A DNA stretch of 64,000 nt, from assembly GCF_921293095.1 (NCBI RefSeq), contig NC_060253.1, positions 94,257,073 to 94,321,072 on the forward strand, given 5' to 3'. The first letter of the stretch is position 1. Each line of letters starts with the position of its first letter. Source of the stretch: Ischnura elegans (lineage: Eukaryota; Arthropoda; Insecta; Odonata; Coenagrionidae). Positions 35,547 to 47,649 of the stretch are shown here, in pieces. The notes beneath the pieces are model-generated. The model was given only the letters and a program-made list of their open reading frames with translations, was not told the DNA's origin and did not search any database. Both the position numbers and the translations under genes were made by a program.

Positions 35547-36080
35547 CGAGGCATGTTTTTAAAGTAAGTACCGTTTTGACATAAAAAAACAACAAGAACA
35601 TTTTAAAAAAATCATTTATTCACTTGAAAGGCCATACTTTACTCTACTTTTCTACATAATTCCCATTACTATTGAGGAATTTATCGTATCTTGGGACCAG
35701 CTTTTGTATGCCATCGTCAAATAAGCTTGCCGCCTGATTAGACAACCACTGCTTCACGGTCGTTTTCACTTCGTCATCATCGGAATGGCGCTGACCCGCC
35801 AGATGCTTCTTCAAGTGCATAAACAAATGGTAGTCACTCGGCGCTAGATCGGGACTGTATGGAGGGTGGTTTAATTGTTCCCAGCCAAAAGAAGTGATAA
35901 GGTCTTGTGTTCGATTTGCTGTGTGTGGACGGGCATTATCGTGGAGCAAAACGACACCTGCACTCAGCATGCCACGCCTTTTGTTTTGAATAGCGCGGCG
36001 CAGTTTTTGTAAAGTCGCACAGTACGCTGTTGCATTGATTGTGTCGCCGCAAGTCAAAAAATCGACCAGCAACTGTTATT
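35547..36080 (-). mobile_element. mariner-family element, 5'-truncated
   Basis: The TIR-like end cgaggcatgttttt, preceded by TA at 35545-35546, lies just downstream of the transposase stop. The other half of the element is missing, replaced near 36080 by AT-rich sequence. Confidence 0.75.
35644..36072 (-). pseudogene. mariner transposase, C-terminal 142 residues
   Basis: Open frame with LLHDNARPHTA (second catalytic aspartate) and PPYSPDLAPSDYHLFMHLKK, the mariner D34D signature, then a normal C-terminus. The DNA-binding domain and first catalytic aspartate are absent. It differs from the intron 6 mariner in sequence and in keeping an intact HDN. Confidence 0.88.
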
Positions 36081-37292
36081 TAATAGCAACTGGTATTTCA
36101 TGAAATTGTCATCAACTGAAGGAATAATACGTTTAAACATTTTTTTGCTTCACTAAAACACAAAAATATCTGTTCAGTGAAAACAAAAGATGCAAAAAAA
36201 TAACTTTATTAGCTAAGTTGATGAGATTTATTATGTTCACCGGCATGTAATCAATGCGTAGAATGTTGATTTCCAATTAAATATAGGTACATCATAAGAG
36301 TATTTTTAGAGAAATAGATATGCTTTTCCAGATATTTGTTTTATCCGTCAGAGTATTAGTAGGGACCTCAGAAAACGGAGAATTATTTAAATTTTATTGA
36401 AAAAATAGTATAAAGTTAGATAGAAAAACAATAGTACTTGCAGCAAAGGAAAGTTAAGGGTCTTAACGTTCGAAAGCGCAGAAGTCCATACGTGCAGAAT
36501 TTACGAATTTCATTATAAAAATACCTGGTTGATACCCAAGGAAAGCCCCAAGTCACTTTGGCCTTCGTGCTTCACGTGCGAGGGAGCTCCGAGGAAACTT
36601 TTCAACCGTATCATCGTTTTGGAACGAAAACGGTCAAATAATTACCGAAAATTTGACAAAGCTAACACATTAAACTCACACTTCCCTATCGTTAATCTAC
36701 AGACGGTACTGCAGATGGTTTCTATATTCCATTAATGGAAGAATCGATGAAAGAAAACATAATCCACTTTAATGGAATAACTAAACATATACGGACGGTT
36801 AAAAGTGAAACCTATTCGGGTCCACTGAAAATATCTGCGCTTGTTTCAATGGAGTTAATTAAATTGACGCCAGATATTGTACCTTTCTTGGAGAAAATGT
36901 GGAAGGAGTCGTTTTCAAAAGAAAAGATACCCATTGACAGAAAAATAGCAAACGCAAAACTGATATTTAAAAAGGAACACAGACAAGTAAATATTATTAT
37001 TATAGCCCAATGTCGTTAGTATCGCAAGATTCAAGTCTCAAACGCCATTTTTTTTCTCTCCGTAAAACTGTGACCTCCGAAATGGTAATCAGCACAGGTT
37101 TTGCTAAGATAGATCTCGGGAAACACATTTTGTATTCCTGCATCACGACAGTCTCAAATCAGATGAAGAGAGAAAAAAAGTTATCGGTAAATTTTTATTA
37201 ACGAAATTATTTAACATGACACCTCACAAAATAATTTTAATGCAAATAACAGTCATGGGATGATAATATTTTATGTTTTCCTGGCGAATAAC

Positions 37293-37481
37293 ATTGGTGA
37301 ACCTTTCTCGGGATTCCCACCAGGTCAAAAATTCCACTTCTGCCGACGCGTCTGAGAATTCAGAAAATTCAATAAAACGACATTCAGCAGCCCTTAGGGT
37401 GAGCCCAGAGACGAAGCTTGAGACTTCGACAGAAATGGAGTTTTTAACCCGGTGGCAATCACGAAGAAAGTTTACCAACAT
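37293..37481. mobile_element. foldback MITE within the degenerate LINE
   Basis: Imperfect arms: ttggtgaacctttctcggga at left, complement of tcacgaagaaagtttaccaa at right, each with the accaggtc / acccggtgg motif. A distant relative lies near 14570-14700. Confidence 0.6.
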
Positions 37482-37524
37482 TCATGGGGTTCCAAAGTCT
37501 CCATTCATCAGGTGCTAGCGCGTC

Positions 37525-37608
37525 GGTTGTTGGTTTAAGACAACAGTTTCGCTGGCACTGCTGCCAGCGTCTTCAGGTCAAAGAAATTGTTGTCTTAAAC
37601 CAACAATC
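37525..37608. mobile_element. short foldback MITE
   Basis: Arms ttgttggtttaagacaacag and its complement ttgtcttaaaccaacaa enclose tgctgccagcg and gtcttcaggtc. Confidence 0.6.
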
Positions 37609-37904
37609 GACTCGATATTACCGGAAGTATGGAGACATTGAAATTCTTACACCGTGGAAACCTACGTTGTCACAACACGTCTTACAGAGAAATGCAGGAA
37701 AAAAGTGATTATGGACGAAATTAGCTCTGCTACAGTTAAATTGACAACCGGTGTCCCACAAATAAGTGAAATCGCCCCCCCTTTTCTTCGACTATCTATA
37801 TCTATATGTACTACTTTTCCATTAACACAGCACCTTTGTTCGCGTCCTTTTTTCTACTATGCAGTTCCATCCATTTCTTCCCTACCCTATGAATTTATTT
37901 GTAT

Positions 37905-38747
37905 TTTATAGGATGTTTGTTTGTCTATGCGTTTCTATACGGCTGCACGGATTACACCCAAAGTTGGTATGTAGGTGAATATCATGCTCCCAAAGCTTGT
38001 AGTGCTATTTCTGGTTGTGTCCGACGCGTACTTTTCGTAGTTTTCTAATTGACGTTTGTAACGTCACGACATACAACTTCCGTGGTTGGACATCCTGCAG
38101 GGAAGGCACACCTCTTGATACACTCAAAGGGAAAACATAACTCAAAGGAATGTAAACTTAATCATTATTCTTCTTAGTGCCAACCTTTTTGCTGAGGCAT
38201 ACGTTCACACTGCGTTTTTGGTGAAACCACGTACGGACGCACATAATGGTCAATGTGGAGCGTTGTATAAGGGGACATCCATTAATTACGTGAGGCGTTT
38301 ATGGGGAGGGGTCAAGCCGATTCTCACCCAATCTCACGCGGGGGAGAAGGCAAGTATTACGTTCTTTTCCACAAGAAACAGTGTAAACATACAATCTTAG
38401 TAATCTTAAATACTAGTTTTAACTAATCTTAAATAAAAATAATGAAAAAATTATTTCTTTTGGAGTCGAGCCAAATCTCACGTAATCTCACCAACGGGGG
38501 AGGGCAGTTACGAAAATCGACCAAATCACCTCACGTAAATAAAGGACGTCCCCTGAGATGATCCCCTGACCGGTGTACAGAAATCATTTGTTCTATTGTT
38601 TGCTGATACATACGTACACCATCATCATACCTGCTTTTTTCCTTAGTCTAAAAATCCTACCATGTCACCATGAAATCCAATTTCCAAGCTTCCCACTTCT
38701 CTGGGTACTCCTGTATTCTTCCCGAGCAACGCTGGGTGGCCTGCTAG
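37905..38747 (+). mobile_element. Helitron-like element, copy 2
   Basis: The left part (aggatgtttgtttgtctatg, ggctgcacggatt) and the right end (cccgagcaacgctgggt, CTAG at 38744-38747, then T) match copy 1 at 275-1168. No Rep/helicase coding. A TIR MITE is inserted in it. Confidence 0.7.
38270..38554. mobile_element. TIR MITE nested in Helitron copy 2
   Basis: Ends AGGGGACATCCATTAATTAC and its imperfect complement ending GGACGTCCCCT. Helitron copy 1 lacks this segment at the homologous place (tgtaagctgatccc), which confirms insertion. Confidence 0.75.
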
Positions 38748-39284
38748 TCTCTTATGTAAAGCAACGAGTCCTGACTGATTGATTCACTCACTAATTACCA
38801 CAAAGTCCAACCCATTGAAGATACGGCTGTGAAATTTCCATGTTATATTCCTCATGCCATGTTTAGCCGTACTAAGAAAGGATTTTTCGATAAATAATTG
38901 CTTTGGAAAGCTTCACTCAATTTACGTTAACTTTTTGACCGCCTCAGGAACAGTATTGAATTCCGTGAGGATAGCTTTTCTCTTGCTCTTTAAAATATTT
39001 CCACCGCGATCGAGAGGCCAGCATCTTACCAGCTATCCCAAGTAGTTCGCTGCTAGTTAACAGTTAACTACCCCAAGTAGTTAACACTCTGTCCGTGAAC
39101 TCCTATCATCCAATCTAAAATCGTTCAAGAGAACTAAATGTAGCAATAAATTTACTTAGACTTGCAGATGATTCTCGATATTATTCAATTTGATTAATTT
39201 GATTAAGAATCCGTTATCCATGCGGTTTATTGCAAACATATCGCGTGAACGGTGGTGTAATTACATTCATTGCCATGAAAAAAA

Positions 39285-39365
39285 ATTTCTCTGAACCGGG
39301 AATCGAACCACGAACCTTCGGCTCTCAAGCCACTGCACAGATCATTACATCGGTATGGTGCTCAC
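39285..39365 (-). mobile_element. tRNA-like SINE fragment
   Basis: On the minus strand ggttcgtggttcgattcccgg is a strong B-box/T-arm, preceded by gcagtggcttgagagcc. The 5' tRNA half is poor. Confidence 0.45.
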
Positions 39366-39404
39366 CTTTCGTTAATGGCTTCTTTCAAAACCATATTCCC
39401 TCGC

Positions 39405-39520
39405 GATGCATATTCCCTCTGCGGAGATCCGAGGGCCTCACCGGAATTTGAATTCTCGACCCTTCAATCAATGCCCCAATGTTCTACCCACTCAGCTACC
39501 ACTCTCCCCGTATGGGAACC
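39405..39520 (-). mobile_element. tRNA-derived SINE-like element
   Basis: On the minus strand gtggtagctgagtgggtaga (A-box) is followed by gagaattcaaattccgg (B-box) at tRNA spacing. It is adjacent to another tRNA-like unit of the same orientation. Confidence 0.55.
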
Positions 39521-40077
39521 CCACATTCATCCCAATTATTTCCCAATCCCAATCTATTGAAAGAATTCAGTCGATGGAAGGGAAAGATAAATGACGACGA
39601 AAAAATAGTCTTCCTCGTTCCTCAGCCATTTCCTCATTACGTTAAAATAAAAAATGCCTAAGTTACCACCCACTTTCATGAGTTAATGACGCCATTTGCA
39701 GCTTTGGCCCATTATTTCGTTGAGAGAGAGATAGAGATCATTGGCAGAAAGAATCGCTCACGAGAGTGTAAATAAAAACGTACCAGGCGAGCTGGATGCG
39801 CGATGCCGAGGAGTGAGAGAAGTAGTGAAACGCTATGCCAGAGTCAGTGACGTCATTAATGTGTGCGCAAAAGGGTTAAGCCGGTCGATTTGTCGCATCA
39901 AATATCTGGAGAAGTTTAAGACAAAGCAAACAACGGAAACATAACGGTCTCTTTTTTCAAATTCAATAACAATCAGCACTAATAAAACATTGGCGAAAGA
40001 GCACATAATCTACGCAAGTTTACAACTCGCTGTGGACTTTTTCTCGCAATGAAGACTGTCTCATGTGTATGCAGGGG

Positions 40078-40200
40078 TTTTCAGGAGAAATATGCAATAC
40101 TTCAGGACGTGGTAGGAGAGACATTTTTAAGCATTTTTGTCCCATAAACATGAAGTCGAAACTCCTTAGCTACTGAGCTTCGGCAACGCAAAAATTTTGT
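40078..40200 (+). repeat. dispersed repeat pair, copy A
   Basis: Shares aagcattttt, aaacat, ctcctta.ctactgagct and ggca.cgcaaa with 54484-54610. Family unknown. Confidence 0.5.
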
Positions 40201-41089
40201 TGGGTTCACTTTAGGTTCAGTTAACATTAAAACGCTGAATAAAATTATTTGGAATCATAGAAGGAATTTAAAACTTGTGCTGATTTTTCCTGAGATATTT
40301 TTCGTTCATTTTATGCTATCCACAAAGAGAATGGAGGCTTATTTTTACAATAGACTTCGAATAATTATAGAAATTTCAACTTTCGAAGGCGTATCTTTTA
40401 CGGTAACAGCTTTATCTTCAGATGTAACATTAAAAATTAATAACTAATTTTTAGGAAACTTTATTTTATTTATTGCAGCAAACATCATTTCTCTATTGTT
40501 ATTTCAACCTAAGTTTATTTTTAATTGAAAGGAGTTATATTTTAAAATTTAGTTTTTGCCTAAGCTGCATTTATTTTCTTTATGTACGACTTTAATGTAC
40601 TTTCAAATATAATAAAAAAACTACATATTGATTCCCATTTTTCAGGTTTTTAATTTCAGTTCCCACCAATATAACTTGTGATCCTTGGTACGATAGGTAG
40701 TGTTCCTAGGTAAATGAACATGATGTACTTTGGAACAATTATAAGCACTTTTAGTTTTAGTATAACTTTCAAGTTTAAATTAGATACATTTAATAGTAAA
40801 GATACAAGTCTAAAACTTAAAACTTATGTTAAGTAATCCTGATGGATTAAATTGCTACTAATATCCTGAATCTTAAGTAACTATATTTTGCTTTATCTAA
40901 AAAAATTGAAAAAGTGTTCCGTCGTAGAACACTCTCCCCTACTTGTACAAAGAGTTCTCTAACAACAATCCTATGTCAGACGATTCCGTTGCACGAAAAA
41001 AATTGAACTGAATTTGAACGCTTTGAATTTCAAGATGCATTACCTGAAGCTCTGGTGCATTCAAACTTCAAGTCACGTCCCCTAAAGTT

Positions 41090-41190
41090 AAACCCGCAAT
41101 TTATGTCGCCTCGACGGGGCACTGTAAATACCTTCGCCCTTGAGATAAGGCGTTTGACTCACTGAGCTAAATTCCCGTCTTTGCATCCTC
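41090..41190 (-). mobile_element. tRNA-derived SINE-like segment
   Basis: On the minus strand gacgggaatttagctcagtg followed by an anticodon-like ccttatctcaagg resembles a tRNA 5' half. The T-arm is not convincing. Confidence 0.35.
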
Positions 41191-42944
41191 TAAATTTATT
41201 TCACGACATATCTCATGGAGACATAAAATCTTAAAAATCAGCAGTCCAAAAAAAACATATGCTATCTAATAGATTAAGATACATGACAGACATAAAAATG
41301 GCGTGATGAAATGTTACGGAATCATTTATGGAAACCCATCAGTCGGAAAAATGGACTATTTCTTCGCCGTATTGAAGGTGATTGAAAAAACGAAAAAAAT
41401 TTTTTTTAGGAGATGCCTCCGTTTTATCCCCTTTCGTTGAAATGACCAGAATAGCTTCTCGTGAATTTCCAATGCCATATCGCGCAATGACGAGTTTAGC
41501 TCGAAAGTTAAACAATGTTAAAACATCCATGATGAACATAAAGAACTCATATTTCATGAAATATGATGCCTTCGGAAGCGATAAAATGATTTTATACGAG
41601 TAGCGACAACTGTGTTCTCGATGTGTTCAACTAAAAATTTTACAATAATAATCACTTTTCATTTCACTGTTCTACGATGGTTACAAGCTATAAAATATCA
41701 TAGCCTTACAATACCTAGCATTCCATTTAAAAAGAACCACAGAAAAATAAATAGAGGATAGGAGCACGATATACGGAAAATAAATTCAAGTGGAAGGGGT
41801 TAACCCTATAAAGTCCATAGAGATTGCAGCCTTTAAATTGCATAACAAAATACGTTTTTAGGCCTTACGTATGAATGCCTTAATTCCAAAATCATTTATA
41901 TAAAAGCGATATCTCTAATAGTTTCTGAGATACAGTATGGGACGTGAAATTATACCAATTCTCGCTCCGTTATGGCACATGATGTAATTTTTTGCATTCA
42001 TTTAAAATATATCGAACTGATGTAACTAATACAATTTAACATGTAGTGGGATAGTTGAGTAGGCATTATGAAGTGGATGACCTATGACCGGAAGGAATAT
42101 AAACAGAATCGGGGATTTTACAGTGCGGGTGTCAATACATTCGAAAGTTCGATTCGATAATTGTGACAAATACGCAAATTGGCATATTTTGATAACTTAT
42201 GCATCTAGAACAACGAAATTTGCTAAATGGGCACATAATAGCATTGCAATTGGGAAATACCTTTGTTGGCTGGGCTCCATTTCGATATGTATCGAATCCG
42301 TGATTCCTTAAAAAATATAGAATTGTTATAACTTATAGAATTTAACATCTCTGGGGATAGTTGAGCAGGCAATATGAAGGGTTACAAACTCCACAGGTTT
42401 ATTACAAATAAATGATAAACCGAAAGTCCTGTCATTATTGACCATCTCATTGATTTGTTATAAACTATCAATTTTTCACTTCGTAAACAGCATTTCAAGT
42501 GAAAATTCTCAACAATGTGGAAACTGCAATATCTAAAGGATATCACAAAAAGAATATAAAACAAGAAGCCCATAGCCTATTCTTTAATAGAACCAATTCC
42601 TACTATTATACACCCTCTCAATTTAATTTGAGATAATTTAAAAAACATTTGGACATATATGTCCCTTTCAACTTTAGGGTTAAGATATGGTCATAGAAGT
42701 TTTGAGCAGATAGTAAAGTCAGACCAATCTTAAGATTGTGGAACATTGAAGATGATGTATTTATCTATAGTTAGATATTGCTCTATGATATGAATAAAAC
42801 TAATAGGATATCATTTTAAAATTTATCCAGAAACCATTTGAAGCCGATAGTCGGTATAACGGAGGAAATAGCCGCGGTCACAAAGATGTACTAAACAAAA
42901 CGCCATTGATTAATCACGATAAACAATTAATATTCATACATAGA

Positions 42945-43691
42945 AGGTTTTGAAAAATATTCTGGTTAATATGGGTAGGGTAATGGGTAAATATCAACTG
43001 AATATAAGCACGAAGAAAACCAAAATATTAGTATGCAGCAGAAGAGAAGAAGTCAAGACTAACATTAAAATAGGGAAGCAAAAACTGATAGAGGTGGATG
43101 AATTCAGTTATTTGGGAAGCAAGATAACTAGTGACGGGAGGAGCAAGAAAGAAATCATCAGCAGAATAGTCCAGGCGAAGATCCCATTCCACCAAAAGAA
43201 AGACCTGCTTATAGCGGGAAACTTAAATATGGAAGTTAAGAAAAAATTTATAAGAACCTGCATTTGGAGTATGATCCTATACGGAAGTGAGGCATGGACA
43301 ATGACCGCAGCGGAGAAAGCAAGGATAGAGGCCTTTGAAATGTGGTGCTATAGAAGAATAATGAAGATCAAATGGATCGATCGAGTTAGTAACGAAGAAG
43401 TTCTAAGAAGGGTAGGAGAGAAGAGAAGCCTCATGAAAACCTTAACAAGAAGACGGAACAACCTTATTTGCCACATCTTCAGACATGATGGCCTGATGAA
43501 GACAATCGTCGAAGGACAAGAGGAAGGCAAGAAAGGAAAAGGAAGACCTCGAACAAACTATATGAAACAAGTAAGGAAGGACGTGAAAGAGAAGAATTAC
43601 GTAGGTGTGAAAAGATTAGCTGATAGGAGAATTGAGTGGAGAGCTGCGTCAAACTAATCCTAGGATTGTTGACCAGTGATGATGATGATGA
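42945..43691 (+). mobile_element. RTE-like LINE, 5'-truncated 3' end
   Basis: The open frame 42950-43657 (235 codons) is the C-terminal part of a reverse transcriptase: NISTKKTKILVCSR, FSYLGSKITSDGR, ILYGSEAWTM, MWCYRRIMKIKW and GKGRPRTNYM are standard phrases downstream of the FADD box. The catalytic part is missing. It ends in a (GAT)n tail at about 43676-43691. No internal stop, so the insertion is fairly young. It differs from the intron 8 LINE. Confidence 0.85.
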
Positions 43692-44073
43692 GGTTACCTC
43701 ATCATCAACTGGTCCTCTGCTCACCGCCAGGTCCCAAACATCAAAGTCGTCTCCGCCTCACCCTGTCCAAGGCCTCCCCTTTAGTTTCCCTGTAGCTTCA
43801 TCCTAACCTCGTTGCGTCAGTCACCCTCAGCCTTCTCTTCCTCTTTTCTTTTCTTCTCCCACTGTTCCCTTGACTGCTTATTTAAAAGAAGACAATATTC
43901 CCTCTTCCAAAGCGCCCGATCCAATTCTCCTTTCTCTTTTGAGCAGTTCTCAATAATAATATTTCATCCCCAACTCTTTCCGACACTTGCTCATTCCTTA
44001 CCTCATCCACTCACTTCACTCTCTCCTGCCTTCTCCACACCCACATCTTAAAAGCGTTTATCCCATCCCTATT

Positions 44074-44500
44074 GCCTCGTTCACATTACGATTGTCCGAG
44101 CGATCGTCCTAACGATAGTTGGCCGAACTAGCCGTGTGAAAGCATGTCCTGACAATAGTTCTCGTAGTTACTGACGTTGCCAATTTACGACGGTTAGGCG
44201 CTGCGGAACCGGAAAAGGAAGCGACAAGAGAAAGACGAGAAGCTCCCATCGCTACATTTTTTCATGATGTTATCCCCGCACGGAATAATATGGGCTTAAG
44301 AAGAATTATACGAAAAATATGCGTTTACCACAATAATATCTTTACCCAAAATGCCTCAACAGCTTTGCTAACCGTTCAGTTCTCGTTCACTTTAGATTTC
44401 AGGATTTCAGCACTGGAGGGCAGCACAGGTTTTACCGTGGTAGTGTGTGAATGCACAATGGTTCCAACGATCGCTGAAACAATCGTAACCTGAATGAGGC
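44074..44500. mobile_element. TIR element of about 427 bp
   Basis: Ends GCCTCGTTCACATTACGATT and, in inverse at the right end, GCCTCATTCAGGTTACGATT, each followed by a GCGATCG motif about 12 nt further in. TIR about 33 bp with several mismatches. Internal part has no recognised protein. Confidence 0.65.
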
Positions 44501-44539
44501 ATATATCTTCTTCCCAAGATCCACTTTTAGCGTCCATAC

Positions 44540-45750
44540 TATTCCATCATAGACATTATCTACGTAAATGATATTAGTGGGAATATAAAGAGCACAATTA
44601 GAGTGTTTGCAGATGATTGCATTATTTATAGAGTCATTGACAAAGTAGATGATTGTATCATCCTACAAAATGACCTAAATAATTTGGATAAATGGTCTAA
44701 AGAAAATAAAATGATCATCAATGCCAGCAAAACTAATCTAATTAGATTTCGGAAAGGTAGGAGTTGTGTACAAAATGATTACCATATTATGGGTGACTTA
44801 CTGTCAGAAACCAAATGTTGTAATTACCTAGGAGTGACATTAAGCTGGGATTTGCAATGGGGAACTCATATCGAAAAAACTGCGACCAAAGCTTTCAGGG
44901 CGTCACATTTTTTGATGAGGACCCTTGGAAAAAGCTGTAAAAAAACAAAGGAATTCGCGTATAAAACGTTTGTTAGGCCCATTCTAGAATACGGGGCGTC
45001 AGTAAGGGATCCTCATTTGAATCGGGAGATCAAGCAACTAACAAAAGTTCAGCGATTAGCAGCTAGATTTGTTTTGGGAAATTTCAGAAGGAAGGCAAGC
45101 GTCACGGAAATGTTAAAAACGCTGGGATGGAATTCTTTAGAATCAAGGAGGAAGAAAGCACGCTTGAAGTGTGTATTTAAAACTTACAGTGGTGATCCTG
45201 CGTGGAGGGAGCTAACGAAGCGGTTAAAAGGACCAAGTTATCTAGGGAGGAGGGATCATAATTATAAGATTAAGGCCCCAAGGCAGCTGACAGATAGAAT
45301 AAAATTTTCCTTCCTACATCGGGGGATAGAGGATTGGAATGGCTTACCCGAAGAAATTTTTTCTGAGCCATTTCCAACTCACGCCTCTATATTTACCAAA
45401 AGGATAGATAAAATTGAATTTTGAGGGCTTTGTAATTGTATATTTTTTAAATTTTGTGTTTCTTGTCTTTTTTTCTTTGGTCTTAGTATATTATTGTGTA
45501 AAAATGGATTTTGAGGGTAATGTAAATGTAGATATGTATTGTATTTTTGCTGATTTGGTGATAGGTATACGGGGACATGTATTGTGTAAAAATGGTTTTG
45601 TTGAGGGCTTTTTAAAAATTTTGTGGTACTAAGTATTTTGTTTTGCATTTTGGTTTATGTATATTATTGTGTAAAAACTTTATGCTACCACCCGACTTCA
45701 TGGTCGACTTGTAACAAATTATTTAATAATAATAATATTATGTAACTAAA
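44540..45750 (+). mobile_element. CR1-like LINE, 5'-truncated
   Basis: The ORF begins inside the RT domain (YVNDISGNIKSTIRVFADDC) and is intact to its stop at 45424 (273 codons from 44603). It contains FADD, CNYLGVTL and PILEYGASVRDP. The last is the CR1/L2-group phrase usually read as LEYASSVWDP. The 3' UTR holds three tattgtgtaaaaa phrases and ends near an AAT-rich tail at 45712-45740. A second 3' fragment lies antisense at 27908-28300. Confidence 0.85.
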
Positions 45751-46400
45751 AGAAAACTATTTTTTCAAGGAAATAATAATCTCCTAAATAATATCTGTCA
45801 TTCGAAAAATGGAAATTGTATGGACACTTAATGGATTGCCCAGCTAAACTCAGACCAAGATTTTAGACCATCTGAGCATTTAAGCCTACGACCAATGGAG
45901 AGCCCTGGTTCACCTCATCGATTGAGGCAGTGTGGGATGGGTATTTCCAAAGAGGTCTTCACTTTAAAAAAATCTATTGTCTTATTGTAAATGAAAAGCT
46001 GTGTTTTGATGAAACAAAAGCATGCTTTATTATTTTTAATTTCAGCTGAGTAGCCCAAAAGATTTTCGTTTCTATATCGTATTAAAAACAAATGACGCAA
46101 TATATACGATAATGGAATAATTTTATGTGGGGAAATATTTCTGTTCACCCGCAAGTAAATAATGGAAAGAATTTTGTTATCCAGTAATCATATTATACAA
46201 AATATACTTATTATATTCACAATGAAACTGTGCAGATCTCGCTAATTATAAAATGTAAACATAATCACTTTCTTACCCGGTCGTGAGCCCGAGAAGTTCT
46301 AGCTATACTTGAAAACAGCGCTTTTGACGACGTGTATTTTGCTCCATCGATATTGATTCTAAAAAATTGCAAGTTTAATGGCTGATATCACTTGAAGACC

Positions 46401-46640
46401 ACAGAAGCCAAGGGTTACAAGAGCAATTTTACAATTTTGGAGATAAGTGCAGATAATGGTTGATGGGGAACACAATATTGTAGTAGCCAAGGGATATAAG
46501 TGAATCACTGATAAATAATGAATATAGATTCCGTCATTCACTTGTTTCCCCTTGTTACAACAATATTGTAAGCCCCACCAACCATTATCTACATTCATCT
46601 CCAAAATTAAAAAATTGCAGTTGTGCCCGTGAACTTCTCC
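46401..46640. mobile_element. palindromic MITE, second copy of the 2.3 kb family
   Basis: Arms share cagaagccaagg, gtgcagataatggttga and acaatattgt with their complements. The right terminus is less clear than in the copy at 2336-2555. Confidence 0.6.
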
Positions 46641-47280
46641 CGAGAAAAATAGCGCCCGTCAAAACGATGAATCGGTTGTTGGTAGTGCCTCCTACTGCCC
46701 TAAGCTTCCCCCGCTACTCCCCCTAGATTGAGGAGTCGATTTTAAACGAAGACAAGAATTTCTCCGAAACCGTTGCTGCTCTCCTCTAGGAGTGTGTAAG
46801 ATGATCCTCATTTAAAATATGCAATAAAAATAAGCTGTGCGTAGGGATTGGCTTTTTAAAAATATAAAGGACAATAGGCTGATAAATCACTCATCACTCA
46901 AAAAGGCTGATAAATTACCACGAACCTTGGAAATACCCTATTGGACACCCACTAGAAACCGTATCAATAATAATGCGCAACAACTAAGATTCTTTTAATT
47001 AAATCAACAATAACATGAGATTTTTAAACTTCCTGGAATGTGTAAGCTACGAAAATAATTCACTCCATAGTCTCCCAAGGGAATCATACCCTCAGTTATT
47101 TCATTGGCATTTTAACGATGCACACCATTGCTTAACTCTACTAGCTGCAATCAACATTATTCTTAGCCAACTCATGTGCGCACGTCTTCATATTTCATTT
47201 CCTGAATACCGCGAATTCATTAATTCGGCGAATCCATTGTTACACGTCGGATAGTTAGCTGTAGACCACCCTAGAGCTTC

Positions 47281-47640
47281 TCTGGATAAATTTTCCATCA
47301 CTAAGAGACACAATCGTAACGCGTTTTCAAATTTCTTTTTATACCACTTTCAATTTTACGTCATCGAACCCATTTATTTTCGGCCAATTTATATATTTTT
47401 TCAATGATAAAGTAGCGCAAAGTAAGAGGTTAATTTACGAAATTAGTTTTATAAATTTTCCATCTTGATAAATTTTTTCATCACCTACAGATACAACCGG
47501 GTGGATTTTCAAATTTCCTTTTAGAGCATAATCAATTTTACCCTGTTGAATCCATTTATATTTCGCCAATTTTTTCGATTGTAAAATGGTATCAAACGCG
47601 AAATATTTTGAGAAAAATAGTTTTACGAAATTATATGATA
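47281..47640 (+). repeat. two-unit tandem repeat (about 180 bp)
   Basis: Units start with ggataaattttccatcac and tgataaattttttcatcac and share ttttcaaatttc, tcaattttac, cccattta / tccattta and acgaaatta. Non-coding. Confidence 0.65.
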
Positions 47641-47649
47641 GAAAAAGAC

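Larger units (their letters stand above)
36735..37800 (+). pseudogene. degenerate LINE reverse transcriptase interrupted by MITEs
   Basis: Residues near 36840-36990 (PLKISALVSMELIKLTPDIV, FKKEHRQV) resemble the RT segment before NYRPISL, and 37003-37030 reads YSPMSLVSQ in another frame. TTGVPQISEIAPPFL near 37735-37790 resembles the later SGVPQGSVLGPLLF motif. The two parts are separated by two foldback elements. Heavily mutated; clade probably CR1-like. Confidence 0.45.

Noticed and set aside
34968-35562. Several open frames of 60-120 codons on both strands
   Set aside because: They cross tRNA-like repeat units and show no protein family features.
43348-43724. Minus-strand open frames over the LINE at 43 kb
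   Set aside because: They are shadows of the plus-strand reverse transcriptase frame.
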